A DNA stretch of 51,932 bases, from positions 86,678-138,609 of the forward strand of contig PLZB01000070.1 in the NCBI GenBank assembly GCA_003151955.1. Reading direction: 5' to 3'. This DNA is from Acidimicrobiaceae bacterium. GTDB taxonomy: Bacteria > Actinomycetota > Acidimicrobiia > Acidimicrobiales > UBA8190. Below, piece by piece: positions 1 through 6,428 of the stretch. Within the stretch, counting starts at the first letter, position 1, and each line of letters starts with the position of its first letter. The notes beneath the pieces are model-generated. The model did not search any database. It had not been told where the DNA came from and saw nothing but the letters and a program-made list of their open reading frames with translations. The position numbers and the translations under genes were made by a program.

Positions 1-589
1 AGTCCCAGGGGATCCCGTAGCCGACGGTGTCGGGGATGTTGAGGGTGGTGGCCCCGGCCTCCACGGCGGCGTTCAGGACCTCGAGCATGAAGTCCAGGGG
101 GGTCCGGGTGGCGTCCTGGGGGCTGAATTCGACGTCGGGGGTGTGCTCCCGGGCCCGGGAGACCCCGGAGCGGGTCTCGGCCAGGACCTGGGCCTCGTTC
201 ATCTTCAGCATGTGCTCCATGTGCTGGGGGCTGGTCGAGATGAAGACGTGGATCCGGGCTCGGGCCGCGTCCCGGAGGGCCTCCCAGCAGCGATCGACGT
301 CGGCCAGCTGGGTGCGGGAGAGCCCGGCGATGGCCGGGGCCCCGGCCTCGTTCCCGACGACCCGGGCGATGGTCTGGACGGCCTCGAAGTCACCCTGGCT
401 GGCCACGGGGAACCCGGCCTCGATGTAGTCGACCCCGACCCGGGCCAGCTGCTCGGCGATCTCGAGCTTCTCGGCGGCGTCGAGGGAGATCCCCGGGGAC
501 TGCTCACCGTCGCGCAGCGTGGTGTCGAAGACGACGAGGTGGCCCGTGCCATCCGGCCCGGGGGTGCTCTCCTGCTGGTGATCGCTCAT
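1..589 (-). CDS. leuA: 2-isopropylmalate synthase, N-terminal part (runs off the window)
   Basis: LeuA condenses acetyl-CoA with 2-ketoisovalerate, the first committed step of leucine synthesis. About 196 residues are visible. After a short polar start (MSDHQQESTPG) comes the family signature TTLRDGEQSPG with the metal-binding Asp, then IAEQLARVGVDYIEAGFP and the TLNIPDTVGYGIPWD region of the TIM barrel. The C-terminal half, including the regulatory domain, lies beyond position 1. The ATG at 589-587 has a GAAAGACGAG stretch just upstream that can act as ribosome binding site. A leucine attenuator precedes the gene. Homocitrate or citramalate synthases share the TTLRDGEQ motif, but the leucine leader peptide argues for LeuA. 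Confidence 0.93.
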   Translation of the reverse strand, partial: MSDHQQESTPGPDGTGHLVVFDTTLRDGEQSPGISLDAAEKLEIAEQLARVGVDYIEAGFPVASQGDFEAVQTIARVVGNEAGAPAIAGLSRTQLADVDRCWEALRDAARARIHVFISTSPQHMEHMLKMNEAQVLAETRSGVSRAREHTPDVEFSPQDATRTPLDFMLEVLNAAVEAGATTLNIPDTVGYGIPWD

Positions 590-633
590 CTCGTCTTTCC
601 TCGTTCTGTCGCTGGTGCTGGGGTCGTTCCGGG

Positions 634-669
634 CCAACAAGAAACCCCCTGGCCTTTCGGCTCAGGGGG
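634..669 (-). terminator. Leucine attenuator terminator
   Basis: On the minus strand CCCCCTG and CAGGGGG pair, extended by GCC/GGC around a GAAA loop, and are followed by the T-rich TTTCTTGTT. This is a standard intrinsic terminator placed between the leader peptide and leuA, as expected for transcription attenuation. Confidence 0.85.
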
Positions 670-674
670 CGGTT

Positions 675-700
675 CGGCGAGCGCGATGCGGCGCTCGCCG
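675..700 (-). promoter_or_regulatory. Pause / alternative hairpin of the leu attenuator
   Basis: A perfect 10-bp stem (CGGCGAGCGC with GCGCTCGCCG, 6-base loop) begins at the base right after the leader-peptide stop. A ribosome that finishes the leader peptide would cover its 5' arm. I infer that it is the pause or alternative structure whose formation depends on ribosome position; the exact antiterminator pairing was not worked out. Confidence 0.65.
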
Positions 701-742
701 TCAGGTAAGAAGCAGGTCCTGGGTGAACAGATCCTCTCGCAT
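701..742 (-). CDS. leuL: Leucine leader peptide (MREDLFTQDLLLT)
   Basis: A 13-codon ORF reads M-R-E-D-L-F-T-Q-D-L-L-L-T-stop. Four of 13 residues are leucine, three in a row (CTG CTT CTT). CTT is rare in this GC-rich genome, so the tract should be sensitive to charged leucine tRNA. GGGGGA lies just upstream of the ATG as Shine-Dalgarno. The ORF is followed directly by a pause-type hairpin and an intrinsic terminator, then leuA. Leucine shortage would stall the ribosome in the Leu tract and let transcription reach leuA. Actinobacterial leuA leaders of this kind are known; this peptide is read directly from the sequence. Confidence 0.85.
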   Translation of the reverse strand: MREDLFTQDLLLT

Positions 743-826
743 CGTCCCCCATGGTCGCGGATGAGCGGGGTTCCGGTCAAGGCCGCCCTCTCTGCTCCTT
801 CGAAGGAGTCCTCATGCCCGGGTTGG

Positions 827-832
827 TACGAT
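827..832 (+). promoter_or_regulatory. -10 box for a leaderless start
   Basis: TACGAT lies 6 bases before the ATG at 839, placing the transcription start at or next to the start codon. It matches the TANNNT-N6-8-start pattern repeated through the window. Confidence 0.55.
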
Positions 833-838
833 CCGGGG

Positions 839-1027
839 ATGGGACGGACCCTCGGACGGCTTCTCCGGCTCGGCCTCATCACCGCCATCCTGGTCGTCGT
901 GGCCCTGGCCGTCCGGGCCGCCACCGGTCAACGGGCCGGTGGCGGACACAGCGGTCCGGGCCGGACGGGGAGCTTCGACCGGTGGCCGGCGGTGCCGAGA
1001 GCCCCCGACACCGCTCTCCCCGTCTGA
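839..1027 (+). CDS. Small single-pass membrane protein, unknown function
   Basis: A 62-residue protein: a basic N-terminus (MGRTLGRLLRLG) leads into one hydrophobic segment at about residues 12-27 (LITAILVVVALAVRAA), followed by a Gly/Ser-rich linker and a tail containing FDRWPAVPRAP. The arrangement predicts a membrane anchor with a short tail of undecided side. The start was chosen from the leaderless TACGAT box 6 bases upstream. It lies divergent from the leu leader and 119 bases before the DUF4349 gene. I do not recognise a functional family; small actinobacterial membrane proteins with a Trp/Pro tail of this sort are common. Confidence 0.55.
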   Translation: MGRTLGRLLRLGLITAILVVVALAVRAATGQRAGGGHSGPGRTGSFDRWPAVPRAPDTALPV

Positions 1028-1146
1028 GCTCCCCGTGGTCCGGCCTCCCGGCCCGAGTCAGGCGTCCCGGGAACCGAACGGCACCTCCCACCGTCTGATC
1101 AGGTGCCGGGTCCGTCCAGGGCCCGCCCGCACCTGGGAGGTCCACC

Positions 1147-2178
1147 ATGCTCCGGTCATCCAAGCCGAGGCGACCGGTCGCCGTGGCGATCCTGGTCGTT
1201 GCCGTCCTCGCCCTCGGGGGAGGCGCCCTGGCCCTCTCGTCGGAGACCGGGACATCGAAGTCGTCGGCGACCTCCGCACTGGGGCCGATCCAGGCAGAAC
1301 CGACCGGGAGCTCCGGCCTGGACAATCAGCTCCGTCAGGCCCTGGCCGGATCCACCCCGGCGTCGACCACTCCGGCGGCGTCCCCTGCCTTCGCCGCCGC
1401 CGGGAGCGCCCTCGCCCCGTCGTCCGGGACCAGCGGGGCCGCCTCGGCCACGAACATCCTGGGGCCGCCACCGGTCCCGGCCGGGCCCCAGATCGTCAGG
1501 ACCGCCACCGTCGACATCGGATTGAAGCGGGGCAGCCTGAACGGGGCCCTGGCCGACATCACGGCGCTGGCCGCCGCCGACGGTGGCTACGTCGACAACG
1601 ACTCCACCGCCGGTGGGTCGGCCAGCTCGGCGCCCCAGACGGGGACCATCGTGATCCGGGTCGTCGACGCCGACCTGAGTGATGCCCTGACCAGGCTGTC
1701 CGACATGGGGAACGTGACGGCCCAGTCGGTGAAGGAGCAGGACGTGACCGGGCAGGTGGCCAATACGGCGGCCCAGATCCAGGCCCTCCAGGCCGAGGTG
1801 AACCTCCTCCAGGCCAAGCTGAACCAGGCCACCGACATCGGGAGCTTCCTCCAGATCGAGGCCCAGCTCTCCCCGGTGGCCCAGCAGCTCCAGCAGCTCG
1901 AGACCCAGCAGGCCATCCTCCAGAACTTCGCCGACCTGGCCACCGTCACCGTCAACCTGACCGCCCCCGGCGTGGTGACCGCCGCACCCCCGGTGGTCCA
2001 CCGTCCCAATGCCCTGACCCGGGCCTGGCGGTTCGCCGGCCACAACTCCCTGGTGGTCCTGGACGCCCTGGCTGTGGCCGTCGGCTACGCCCTCCCCGCC
2101 CTGGTCCTGGGGGGGCTCGTCCTCCTGGTCCGGGGACTTGTCCTGCGTCGCCGGCGTCAGCTGGCGGCGGGGACCTGA
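1147..2178 (+). CDS. DUF4349-type membrane-anchored lipid- or wall-associated protein
   Basis: A 343-residue protein with an N-terminal export/anchor segment (VAVAILVVAVLALGGGALAL, about 11-30), a low-complexity Ala/Ser linker, then a DUF4349-like core: RTATVDIGLKRGSL, VIRVVDADLSDALTRLSDMG and a coiled coil rich in Gln/Leu at about 205-260 (AQIQALQAEVNLLQAKLNQ). It ends with NFADLATVTVNLTAP, one C-terminal membrane segment near 305-330 and a basic cytoplasmic end (RRRRQ). The core is therefore extracytoplasmic. GGGAGG precedes the ATG by 6 bases. DUF4349 has no settled function. Its 3' end overlaps the convergent gene by 22 bases. Confidence 0.8.
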   Translation: MLRSSKPRRPVAVAILVVAVLALGGGALALSSETGTSKSSATSALGPIQAEPTGSSGLDNQLRQALAGSTPASTTPAASPAFAAAGSALAPSSGTSGAASATNILGPPPVPAGPQIVRTATVDIGLKRGSLNGALADITALAAADGGYVDNDSTAGGSASSAPQTGTIVIRVVDADLSDALTRLSDMGNVTAQSVKEQDVTGQVANTAAQIQALQAEVNLLQAKLNQATDIGSFLQIEAQLSPVAQQLQQLETQQAILQNFADLATVTVNLTAPGVVTAAPPVVHRPNALTRAWRFAGHNSLVVLDALAVAVGYALPALVLGGLVLLVRGLVLRRRRQLAAGT

Positions 2179-3200
2179 GGGGCGGGGCCGACCAGGCCGG
2201 GGAGGCGACCGGAGAGGAATGCCCGGGGGAACTCGTCGCGGAGCCGCCAGATCCGGGCGTCGACGACGAAGTGGGCCATGACCAGGCCGAGGTAGGCGCC
2301 ATAGAGGGCACGGGGGACCAGACCGGGGTTCCGGTGGAGTTGGGAGAGGGCGTTGAGGCCGATCCCGCCGGCCAGGGCCGCGTTGGCGAGGAGGGCGAGG
2401 CGCACAGGCCGCGACGGTTCCCTGGACTGGGCTGGGCCGTTGCCGGCGGCCAGGAGCCGGAGGAGTGAGAGGTACTGGAACCCGTGGGCCAGCACCATTC
2501 CGCCGACGGCGGCGAATGGTGAAGCAAAGAGGAAGACCGGGGCGAAGAAGCAAAGGGCGGCCAGGTAGGAACCCACGAAGGCGGCGGGCCGCTCCCCGGG
2601 GGACCGACGAGCCAGGACCACGACACCGGCGCCGATCGTGGCGGCGAGCGCAAGGCCGGCGACGGGGAAGAGCGGGCCCAGCCGGGTGTCGACGGTCAGG
2701 CCGAGGAGGGCCGGGTGGGCCAGGAGCCCGGCGATGCCGCAGCCCCCGGCGGCCAGGACGGCCCGACGCTCGGCCGGACGGAGGGAGGGGGCCCGACGGG
2801 CCGACCCACTGAGGGCCACCAGTCCCAGGTTCTGCTTCTGGAAGTGGACGAACTGCCAGGCGAAGTAGCCGAGGAGGAGCCAACCGAATTCGGCGGTCGG
2901 AACGGCGGCGGTGACGGCGGCCGCCCCGGCGACGAGGAGGCCAGGGGCCAGGAGGAAACGAGCCGGATGGGCCCGGGCGTTGGCCCGGATCTCGGGAAGG
3001 AGCCCGAGCCAGGCCGTGGCGGCCACGTGGCCGACGTAGCCGAAGACGACGAGGGCCCCGAGGAGGATCCCGGGCTCGGCACGGCCGGCCGGAGCCAGGA
3101 GGGCGGCCACGGCGAAGGAGCCGAGAGTGACGGGGAGGATGCCGAGCCGACCCCAACGCCCGAGGGTCCCCACTGCGGGTCCCGGAACGGGAGGGCTCAC
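2157..3200 (-). CDS. Polytopic membrane protein, unknown family
   Basis: A 347-residue hydrophobic protein with about 8-9 membrane segments. Polar loops carry a HFQKQN motif after FAWQF, a conserved-looking LPEIRANARAHPARF loop, GFQYLSLLRLL and a C-terminal AHFVVDARIWRLRDEFPR. The repeated His and Asp in membrane-flanking loops could bind metal, but I cannot name an activity. An open frame extends upstream to 3533, but the GTG at 3200 fits best: it overlaps the stop of the small membrane gene as GTGA, implying translational coupling, and the upstream residues are Pro/Arg/Gly-rich shadow sequence. It forms a two-gene operon with that gene. Confidence 0.7.
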   Translation of the reverse strand: MSPPVPGPAVGTLGRWGRLGILPVTLGSFAVAALLAPAGRAEPGILLGALVVFGYVGHVAATAWLGLLPEIRANARAHPARFLLAPGLLVAGAAAVTAAVPTAEFGWLLLGYFAWQFVHFQKQNLGLVALSGSARRAPSLRPAERRAVLAAGGCGIAGLLAHPALLGLTVDTRLGPLFPVAGLALAATIGAGVVVLARRSPGERPAAFVGSYLAALCFFAPVFLFASPFAAVGGMVLAHGFQYLSLLRLLAAGNGPAQSREPSRPVRLALLANAALAGGIGLNALSQLHRNPGLVPRALYGAYLGLVMAHFVVDARIWRLRDEFPRAFLSGRLPGLVGPAPQVPAAS

Positions 3201-3400
3201 CCCCCTCCACCGGTGGGGGTGGCGTGGAGAAGGTGGAGGTGATGGAGAACCAGGACGAGCGTCAGAGCCGCGGTTGCGCAGCCGAGCCCGAAGACGAACA
3301 GCCAACCGAGGATCCGCTGGGCCCGGCCCGGGCGGACGACCGGGACGGGACGGGAGAGGACCGGGGACGGGGTGAAGGGGCTGGCGGCGGCTGAGGTCAT
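3197..3400 (-). CDS. Small single-pass membrane protein, first gene of a two-gene operon
   Basis: A 67-residue protein: a Pro/Ser/Val N-terminus of about 27 residues, one membrane helix (ILGWLFVFGLGCATAALTLV, about 30-49) and a His/Leu-rich end (LHHLHLLHATPTGGGG). The clustered histidines after the helix could bind a metal, but this is only a suggestion. Its stop overlaps the GTG of the polytopic membrane gene, so the two are probably made together and may interact. Start: ATG preceded by a leaderless -10 box (TAGAGT, 6 bases upstream) and a palindromic operator candidate. No family recognised. Confidence 0.65.
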   Translation of the reverse strand: MTSAAASPFTPSPVLSRPVPVVRPGRAQRILGWLFVFGLGCATAALTLVLVLHHLHLLHATPTGGGG

Positions 3401-3406
3401 GCCGGC

Positions 3407-3462
3407 ACTCTATATCGGTCTCCGATCTATCGTCAACCAGTTCATCGGCATACGGTCTATCG
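3407..3462 (-). promoter_or_regulatory. Promoter with overlapping palindrome (repressor-site candidate)
   Basis: The minus strand carries TTGACG (3436-3431) and TATAGA/TAGAGT (3414-3407), the latter 6 bases before the ATG at 3400. Between and over them lies an imperfect 21-bp palindrome at 3410-3430 (arms ATAGATCGG and CCGATATAG around AGA). The half-site TCTATCG recurs 30 bp away at 3456-3462. This arrangement is typical of a dimeric repressor, for example TetR type, blocking the promoter. The regulator is not identified here. Confidence 0.5.
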
Positions 3463-3502
3463 GCTAGCGAGCTACCGTCCAGCGCTGATCGGATGATCGG
3501 CG

Positions 3503-4360
3503 TCAGATGGACGTCGTGGCCAGGATCCGGCATCCGGCCCGGGACAGCACGACGGCCTGGCGGCTCCCCGTCGCAGAAGAAGCGGCCACGAGCACGACGA
3601 AGGCGGGGGTGCCCTGGTAGTCGGCGGTGTAGGCCAGGACCGGGGCAGCCCCCGAGCCGAGGCTGCTGGCGCCGTCGGCGCGGTCCAGGCAGGCGGCCGG
3701 GACCGTTTCGGGAACGGCATTGGAGAAGCTCTGTGAGGCGGTCGACGATAGGCCGGTCGTCCCCGCGTCGGACCCCTCGGGGACGAAGCCGGCCACCGCA
3801 GCCAGCCGGCGCTGGAGCTCGACGGCAGAGCCGACGGTCCCCAGGTCGCCCAAGGGGGTGAGGCCCGGTCCCGGAGTGGCGGACTGTGGGGCTGCCATCC
3901 CGGCGGTGGCGTTGGTGTCGGGAATCTGAGCCAGGCGCCCCGGGGTAGTGGTCGCGGCGGCCTTGGAGGCGGCGCTGTGGGGGGTGGAGGTCGTGAGGGC
4001 CTGGGGGACGACCAGGACAGCCGCCACCAGGGCCGCGGCCATTCCGGCCCCCACCAACACCGAGCGACGCCTGGAGCTGGGGCGGAAGGCGACGACCGTC
4101 GGATCCTCCCGGACCGGTTCGAACCCGGCCAGGGCGGTCGCCACGGCCGCGGCCCGGACGGCGGGGTCGACGCTCGGGACCGGGGTGGCCACCAGGGCCC
4201 GGGCGGCCCCGAGGGCAGCCGAACGGTCCCGGCAGACCGGGCAGTCGGCCAGATGGTCCCGGGTCCCCGGGGTCCCGTCGGGCTCACCGTCGAGGAAGGC
4301 GGAGAGGTCGATGTCGGGGGGGTGGTCAGTCACTGGCGCTGGGCTCCTCTCGTCCGCCAC
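3503..4360 (-). CDS. Membrane anti-sigma factor with zinc-binding (ZAS-type) motif
   Basis: A 285-residue protein. The N-terminal cytoplasmic part holds LSAFLDGEPDG and H-x3-C-x2-C (DHLADCPVC, about residues 35-43), the hallmark of ZAS anti-sigma domains that bind zinc and clamp an ECF sigma factor. One membrane helix follows at about 100-118 (VLVGAGMAAALVAAVLVVP), then an extracytoplasmic domain of about 165 residues with two late cysteines. It overlaps the upstream sigma gene by 35 bases, the usual sigma/anti-sigma coupling. The sensor domain matches nothing I recognise, so the inducing signal is unknown. Confidence 0.85.
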   Translation of the reverse strand: MADERSPAPVTDHPPDIDLSAFLDGEPDGTPGTRDHLADCPVCRDRSAALGAARALVATPVPSVDPAVRAAAVATALAGFEPVREDPTVVAFRPSSRRRSVLVGAGMAAALVAAVLVVPQALTTSTPHSAASKAAATTTPGRLAQIPDTNATAGMAAPQSATPGPGLTPLGDLGTVGSAVELQRRLAAVAGFVPEGSDAGTTGLSSTASQSFSNAVPETVPAACLDRADGASSLGSGAAPVLAYTADYQGTPAFVVLVAASSATGSRQAVVLSRAGCRILATTSI

Positions 4361-4985
4361 CTGGTTCGACGCCGGCCGGCCCCGTCGGGTTCCCGTCCCG
4401 GTCGGCGAGCAGCCCGGCCAGGGCGGCCCGGCCCCGGGAGATCCGGGAGCGGACGGTCCCGACCGGGACCTCGAGGACGGCGGCGATCTCGTCGTAGCCC
4501 AGCCCGGAGAGGTCCCGGAGGACGACGGCCACCCGGAAGTCGGGGGTCAGTTGGGCCAGGGCGGAGTCGACGTCGAGGCGGTCGGCAACCCGGTCGGCAG
4601 GATCGGCCCCGGCCGACCCCCAGGCCGGGGTCCCTCCCATGGCCCCGTCCCAGCCCTCCTCCCCCTCGAGGCCGCGGCCGAGGCCGGTGAGGGGTCGACG
4701 GCGCCGGCGCCGGAGCTCGTCGAGGCAGGCGTTGGTGGCGATCCGGTAGAGCCAGGTCCCGAAGGCGCTCCGGCCGTCGAACCGGCCGATGGCCCGGACC
4801 GCGGCCAGGAGGGCGTCCTGCGTGGCGTCGAGGGCGTCGGCATCGTTCCCGGTGATCCGGCGGCAGAGGGCGTGGACCGCGTCGTAGTGCTCGGAGAGGA
4901 GCTCCCCGAGAGCCTCCCGGTCGCCGGCCTGGGCCGCCCGGACCCGCTCCGCCTCGCCGCCGCCGGCCCGGTCTCGCCCCTGAAT
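4326..4985 (-). CDS. ECF-type RNA polymerase sigma factor, probable ATT start
   Basis: About 219 residues. Region 2 is seen as DALDATQDALLAAVRAIGRF and FGTWLYRIATNACLDELRRR; region 4 as PDFRVAVVLRDLSGLGYDEI followed by AAVLEVPVGTVRSRISRGR, its helix-turn-helix. The first in-frame ATG (4640) lies inside the protein, after region 2, and would remove half of it. Upstream, an in-frame TAG at 4997-4995 closes the frame, and between it and region 2 there is no ATG, GTG, TTG or CTG. The only near-cognate initiator is ATT at 4985, 6 bases after a TAGGCT -10 box, exactly the leaderless spacing seen elsewhere. It is followed by its anti-sigma gene. A sequence error near the start is the alternative. 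Confidence 0.75.
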   Translation of the reverse strand: MQGRDRAGGGEAERVRAAQAGDREALGELLSEHYDAVHALCRRITGNDADALDATQDALLAAVRAIGRFDGRSAFGTWLYRIATNACLDELRRRRRRPLTGLGRGLEGEEGWDGAMGGTPAWGSAGADPADRVADRLDVDSALAQLTPDFRVAVVLRDLSGLGYDEIAAVLEVPVGTVRSRISRGRAALAGLLADRDGNPTGPAGVEPGGGREEPSASD

Positions 4986-4991
4986 GGCAGC

Positions 4992-4997
4992 AGCCTA
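4992..4997 (-). promoter_or_regulatory. -10 box of the sigma gene
   Basis: TAGGCT ends 6 bases before the ATT at 4985, giving a leaderless transcript. The first three bases of the box are also the in-frame stop that closes the sigma reading frame upstream. Confidence 0.5.
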
Positions 4998-5044
4998 ACG
5001 GTCGCCACCGGGCCCATCCGGGCAGGGCCGGGTCGGCGCCTCGG

Positions 5045-5050
5045 TACGGT
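5045..5050 (+). promoter_or_regulatory. -10 box for a leaderless MFS gene
   Basis: TACGGT followed by six G and then the ATG at 5057. With the divergent sigma promoter it fills the 71-base gap between the two genes. Confidence 0.6.
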
Positions 5051-5056
5051 GGGGGG

Positions 5057-6355
5057 ATGGGCCGAGTGGTCGCCGACCTCACCCCCCTCCGGCGTCACCG
5101 GTCATTCCGGCGACTGTGGCTGGGCCAACTCGTCTCGAGCATGGGGAGCCAGCTCACGGTGGTGGCCGTGTCGTTCCAGGCCTACCGGCTGACCCACTCC
5201 ACCCTCATCGTCGGGTTGGTCAGCGTGGCCCAGCTCGTCCCCCTCCTGGTCGGCTCCCAGATCGGGGGCACCCTGGCCGATGCCCGGGACCGCCGGCGGG
5301 TGATGATCAGCTGCCAGATCCTGGCCGCCTGCTCCAGCGGGGGCCTCCTGGCCAACGCCCTCCTCCCCCGCCCCACCCTCTGGCCCCTCTTCGCCTGCAC
5401 GGCCGTATCGGCCGCCCTCCAGGCCGTCGACCAGCCGTCGCGACGAGCCGCCCTCCCGATGCTGGTCCCGCCCGAGGACCTGACTGCCGCCGTCGCCCTC
5501 CAGACCATCCTCCTCCAGGTGGCCCTGGTCGTCGGCCCGGCCCTGGCCGGGCTGCTGATCGCGACGGCCGGACTGGGGCTCGTCTACGGGATCGACGCCG
5601 GGAGCTTCGCCGCCGCCCTCGTCGCCGTCCTCCTCCTCCCCCGGCTCGTCCCCACCGGGGGGGGCACACCGGCCGGGCTCCGGTCCCTGGCCGAGGGCTT
5701 CCGCTACGTGCGGAGCCAGCGGCTCCTCTCCGCCTCGTTCCTGATCGACATCGACGCCATGGTCTTCGGAATGCCCCGGGCCGTCTTCCCCGCTCTCGGA
5801 ACCGGCCTCTTCGGCGGGGGGGCCGGTGTGGTCGGTCTCCTCTACGCCGCCCCCGGGGCCGGCGCCCTGGTCGGTTCCCTCCTGACCGGCTGGGTCAGCC
5901 GGATCCGCCACCAGGGACGGGCCGTGGTGATCTCGGTCGTCGCCTGGGGCGCGGCCATCACCGTCTTCGGGGTCGTCCCGATCCTGGGCGTCGGGCTCGC
6001 CCTCCTGGCCCTGGCCGGGGCCGCCGACGTCGTCTCGGCGGTCTTCCGCCAAGCCATCCTCCAGCACACCGCCCCCGACCACATGCAGGGCCGGATGTCC
6101 GGGGTCTTCTTCGGGGTGGTGGCCGGAGGGCCGAGGCTGGGCGACGCCGAGACCGGGGCCGCCGCCGCCCTCGGAGGGCCGCAATTCGCCGTCTGGTCCG
6201 GGGGGGTGGCCTGCCTGGTCGGGGTGGGCCTCCTCGTCTGGAGGATCCCCGAGCTCTGGAAGACCATCTCCGGTCCCGACCCCCTCGACGAGGTGCTCCG
6301 GCACGAGGCCGTGGCCGAGGCCGCCACCGAGCTCGACGGGATCGAACCGATCTGA
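5057..6355 (+). CDS. MFS transporter, EntS/TMR-type exporter
   Basis: A 432-residue protein of the major facilitator superfamily. It starts HRSFRRLWLGQLVSSMGSQL, the typical first helix of the EntS-like group, followed by the loop motif GGTLADARDRRRVM between helices 2 and 3. About 10-12 membrane segments follow, then a hydrophilic C-terminus (WRIPELWKTI onward). Family members export siderophores or hydrophobic compounds; the substrate here cannot be deduced. ATG chosen because of the leaderless TACGGT box. It is divergent from the sigma/anti-sigma pair but not clearly linked to it. Confidence 0.85.
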   Translation: MGRVVADLTPLRRHRSFRRLWLGQLVSSMGSQLTVVAVSFQAYRLTHSTLIVGLVSVAQLVPLLVGSQIGGTLADARDRRRVMISCQILAACSSGGLLANALLPRPTLWPLFACTAVSAALQAVDQPSRRAALPMLVPPEDLTAAVALQTILLQVALVVGPALAGLLIATAGLGLVYGIDAGSFAAALVAVLLLPRLVPTGGGTPAGLRSLAEGFRYVRSQRLLSASFLIDIDAMVFGMPRAVFPALGTGLFGGGAGVVGLLYAAPGAGALVGSLLTGWVSRIRHQGRAVVISVVAWGAAITVFGVVPILGVGLALLALAGAADVVSAVFRQAILQHTAPDHMQGRMSGVFFGVVAGGPRLGDAETGAAAALGGPQFAVWSGGVACLVGVGLLVWRIPELWKTISGPDPLDEVLRHEAVAEAATELDGIEPI

Positions 6356-6428
6356 CCTCTCGGCCGTCGGCTGGCCTCCTGGTGGCGAAGCCTCAAGGCG
6401 CCTCGCACAACAGCCGATCAATTCCTAC

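Noticed and set aside
775..780. TTGACC as -35 of the leu leader promoter
   Set aside because: At 17-18 bases spacing only a poor -10 (GACCAT) is found and it would start transcription after the ribosome binding site; the promoter is probably elsewhere and was not annotated.
1156..3210. A minus-strand open frame of about 680 codons covering the DUF4349 gene
   Set aside because: Shadow of the DUF4349 and membrane-protein genes; Arg/Gly/Pro-rich with no domain.
4105..4150. GGTTCGAACCC, resembling a tRNA T-loop
   Set aside because: It lies in the middle of the anti-sigma coding sequence and no acceptor, D or anticodon arm can be drawn around it.
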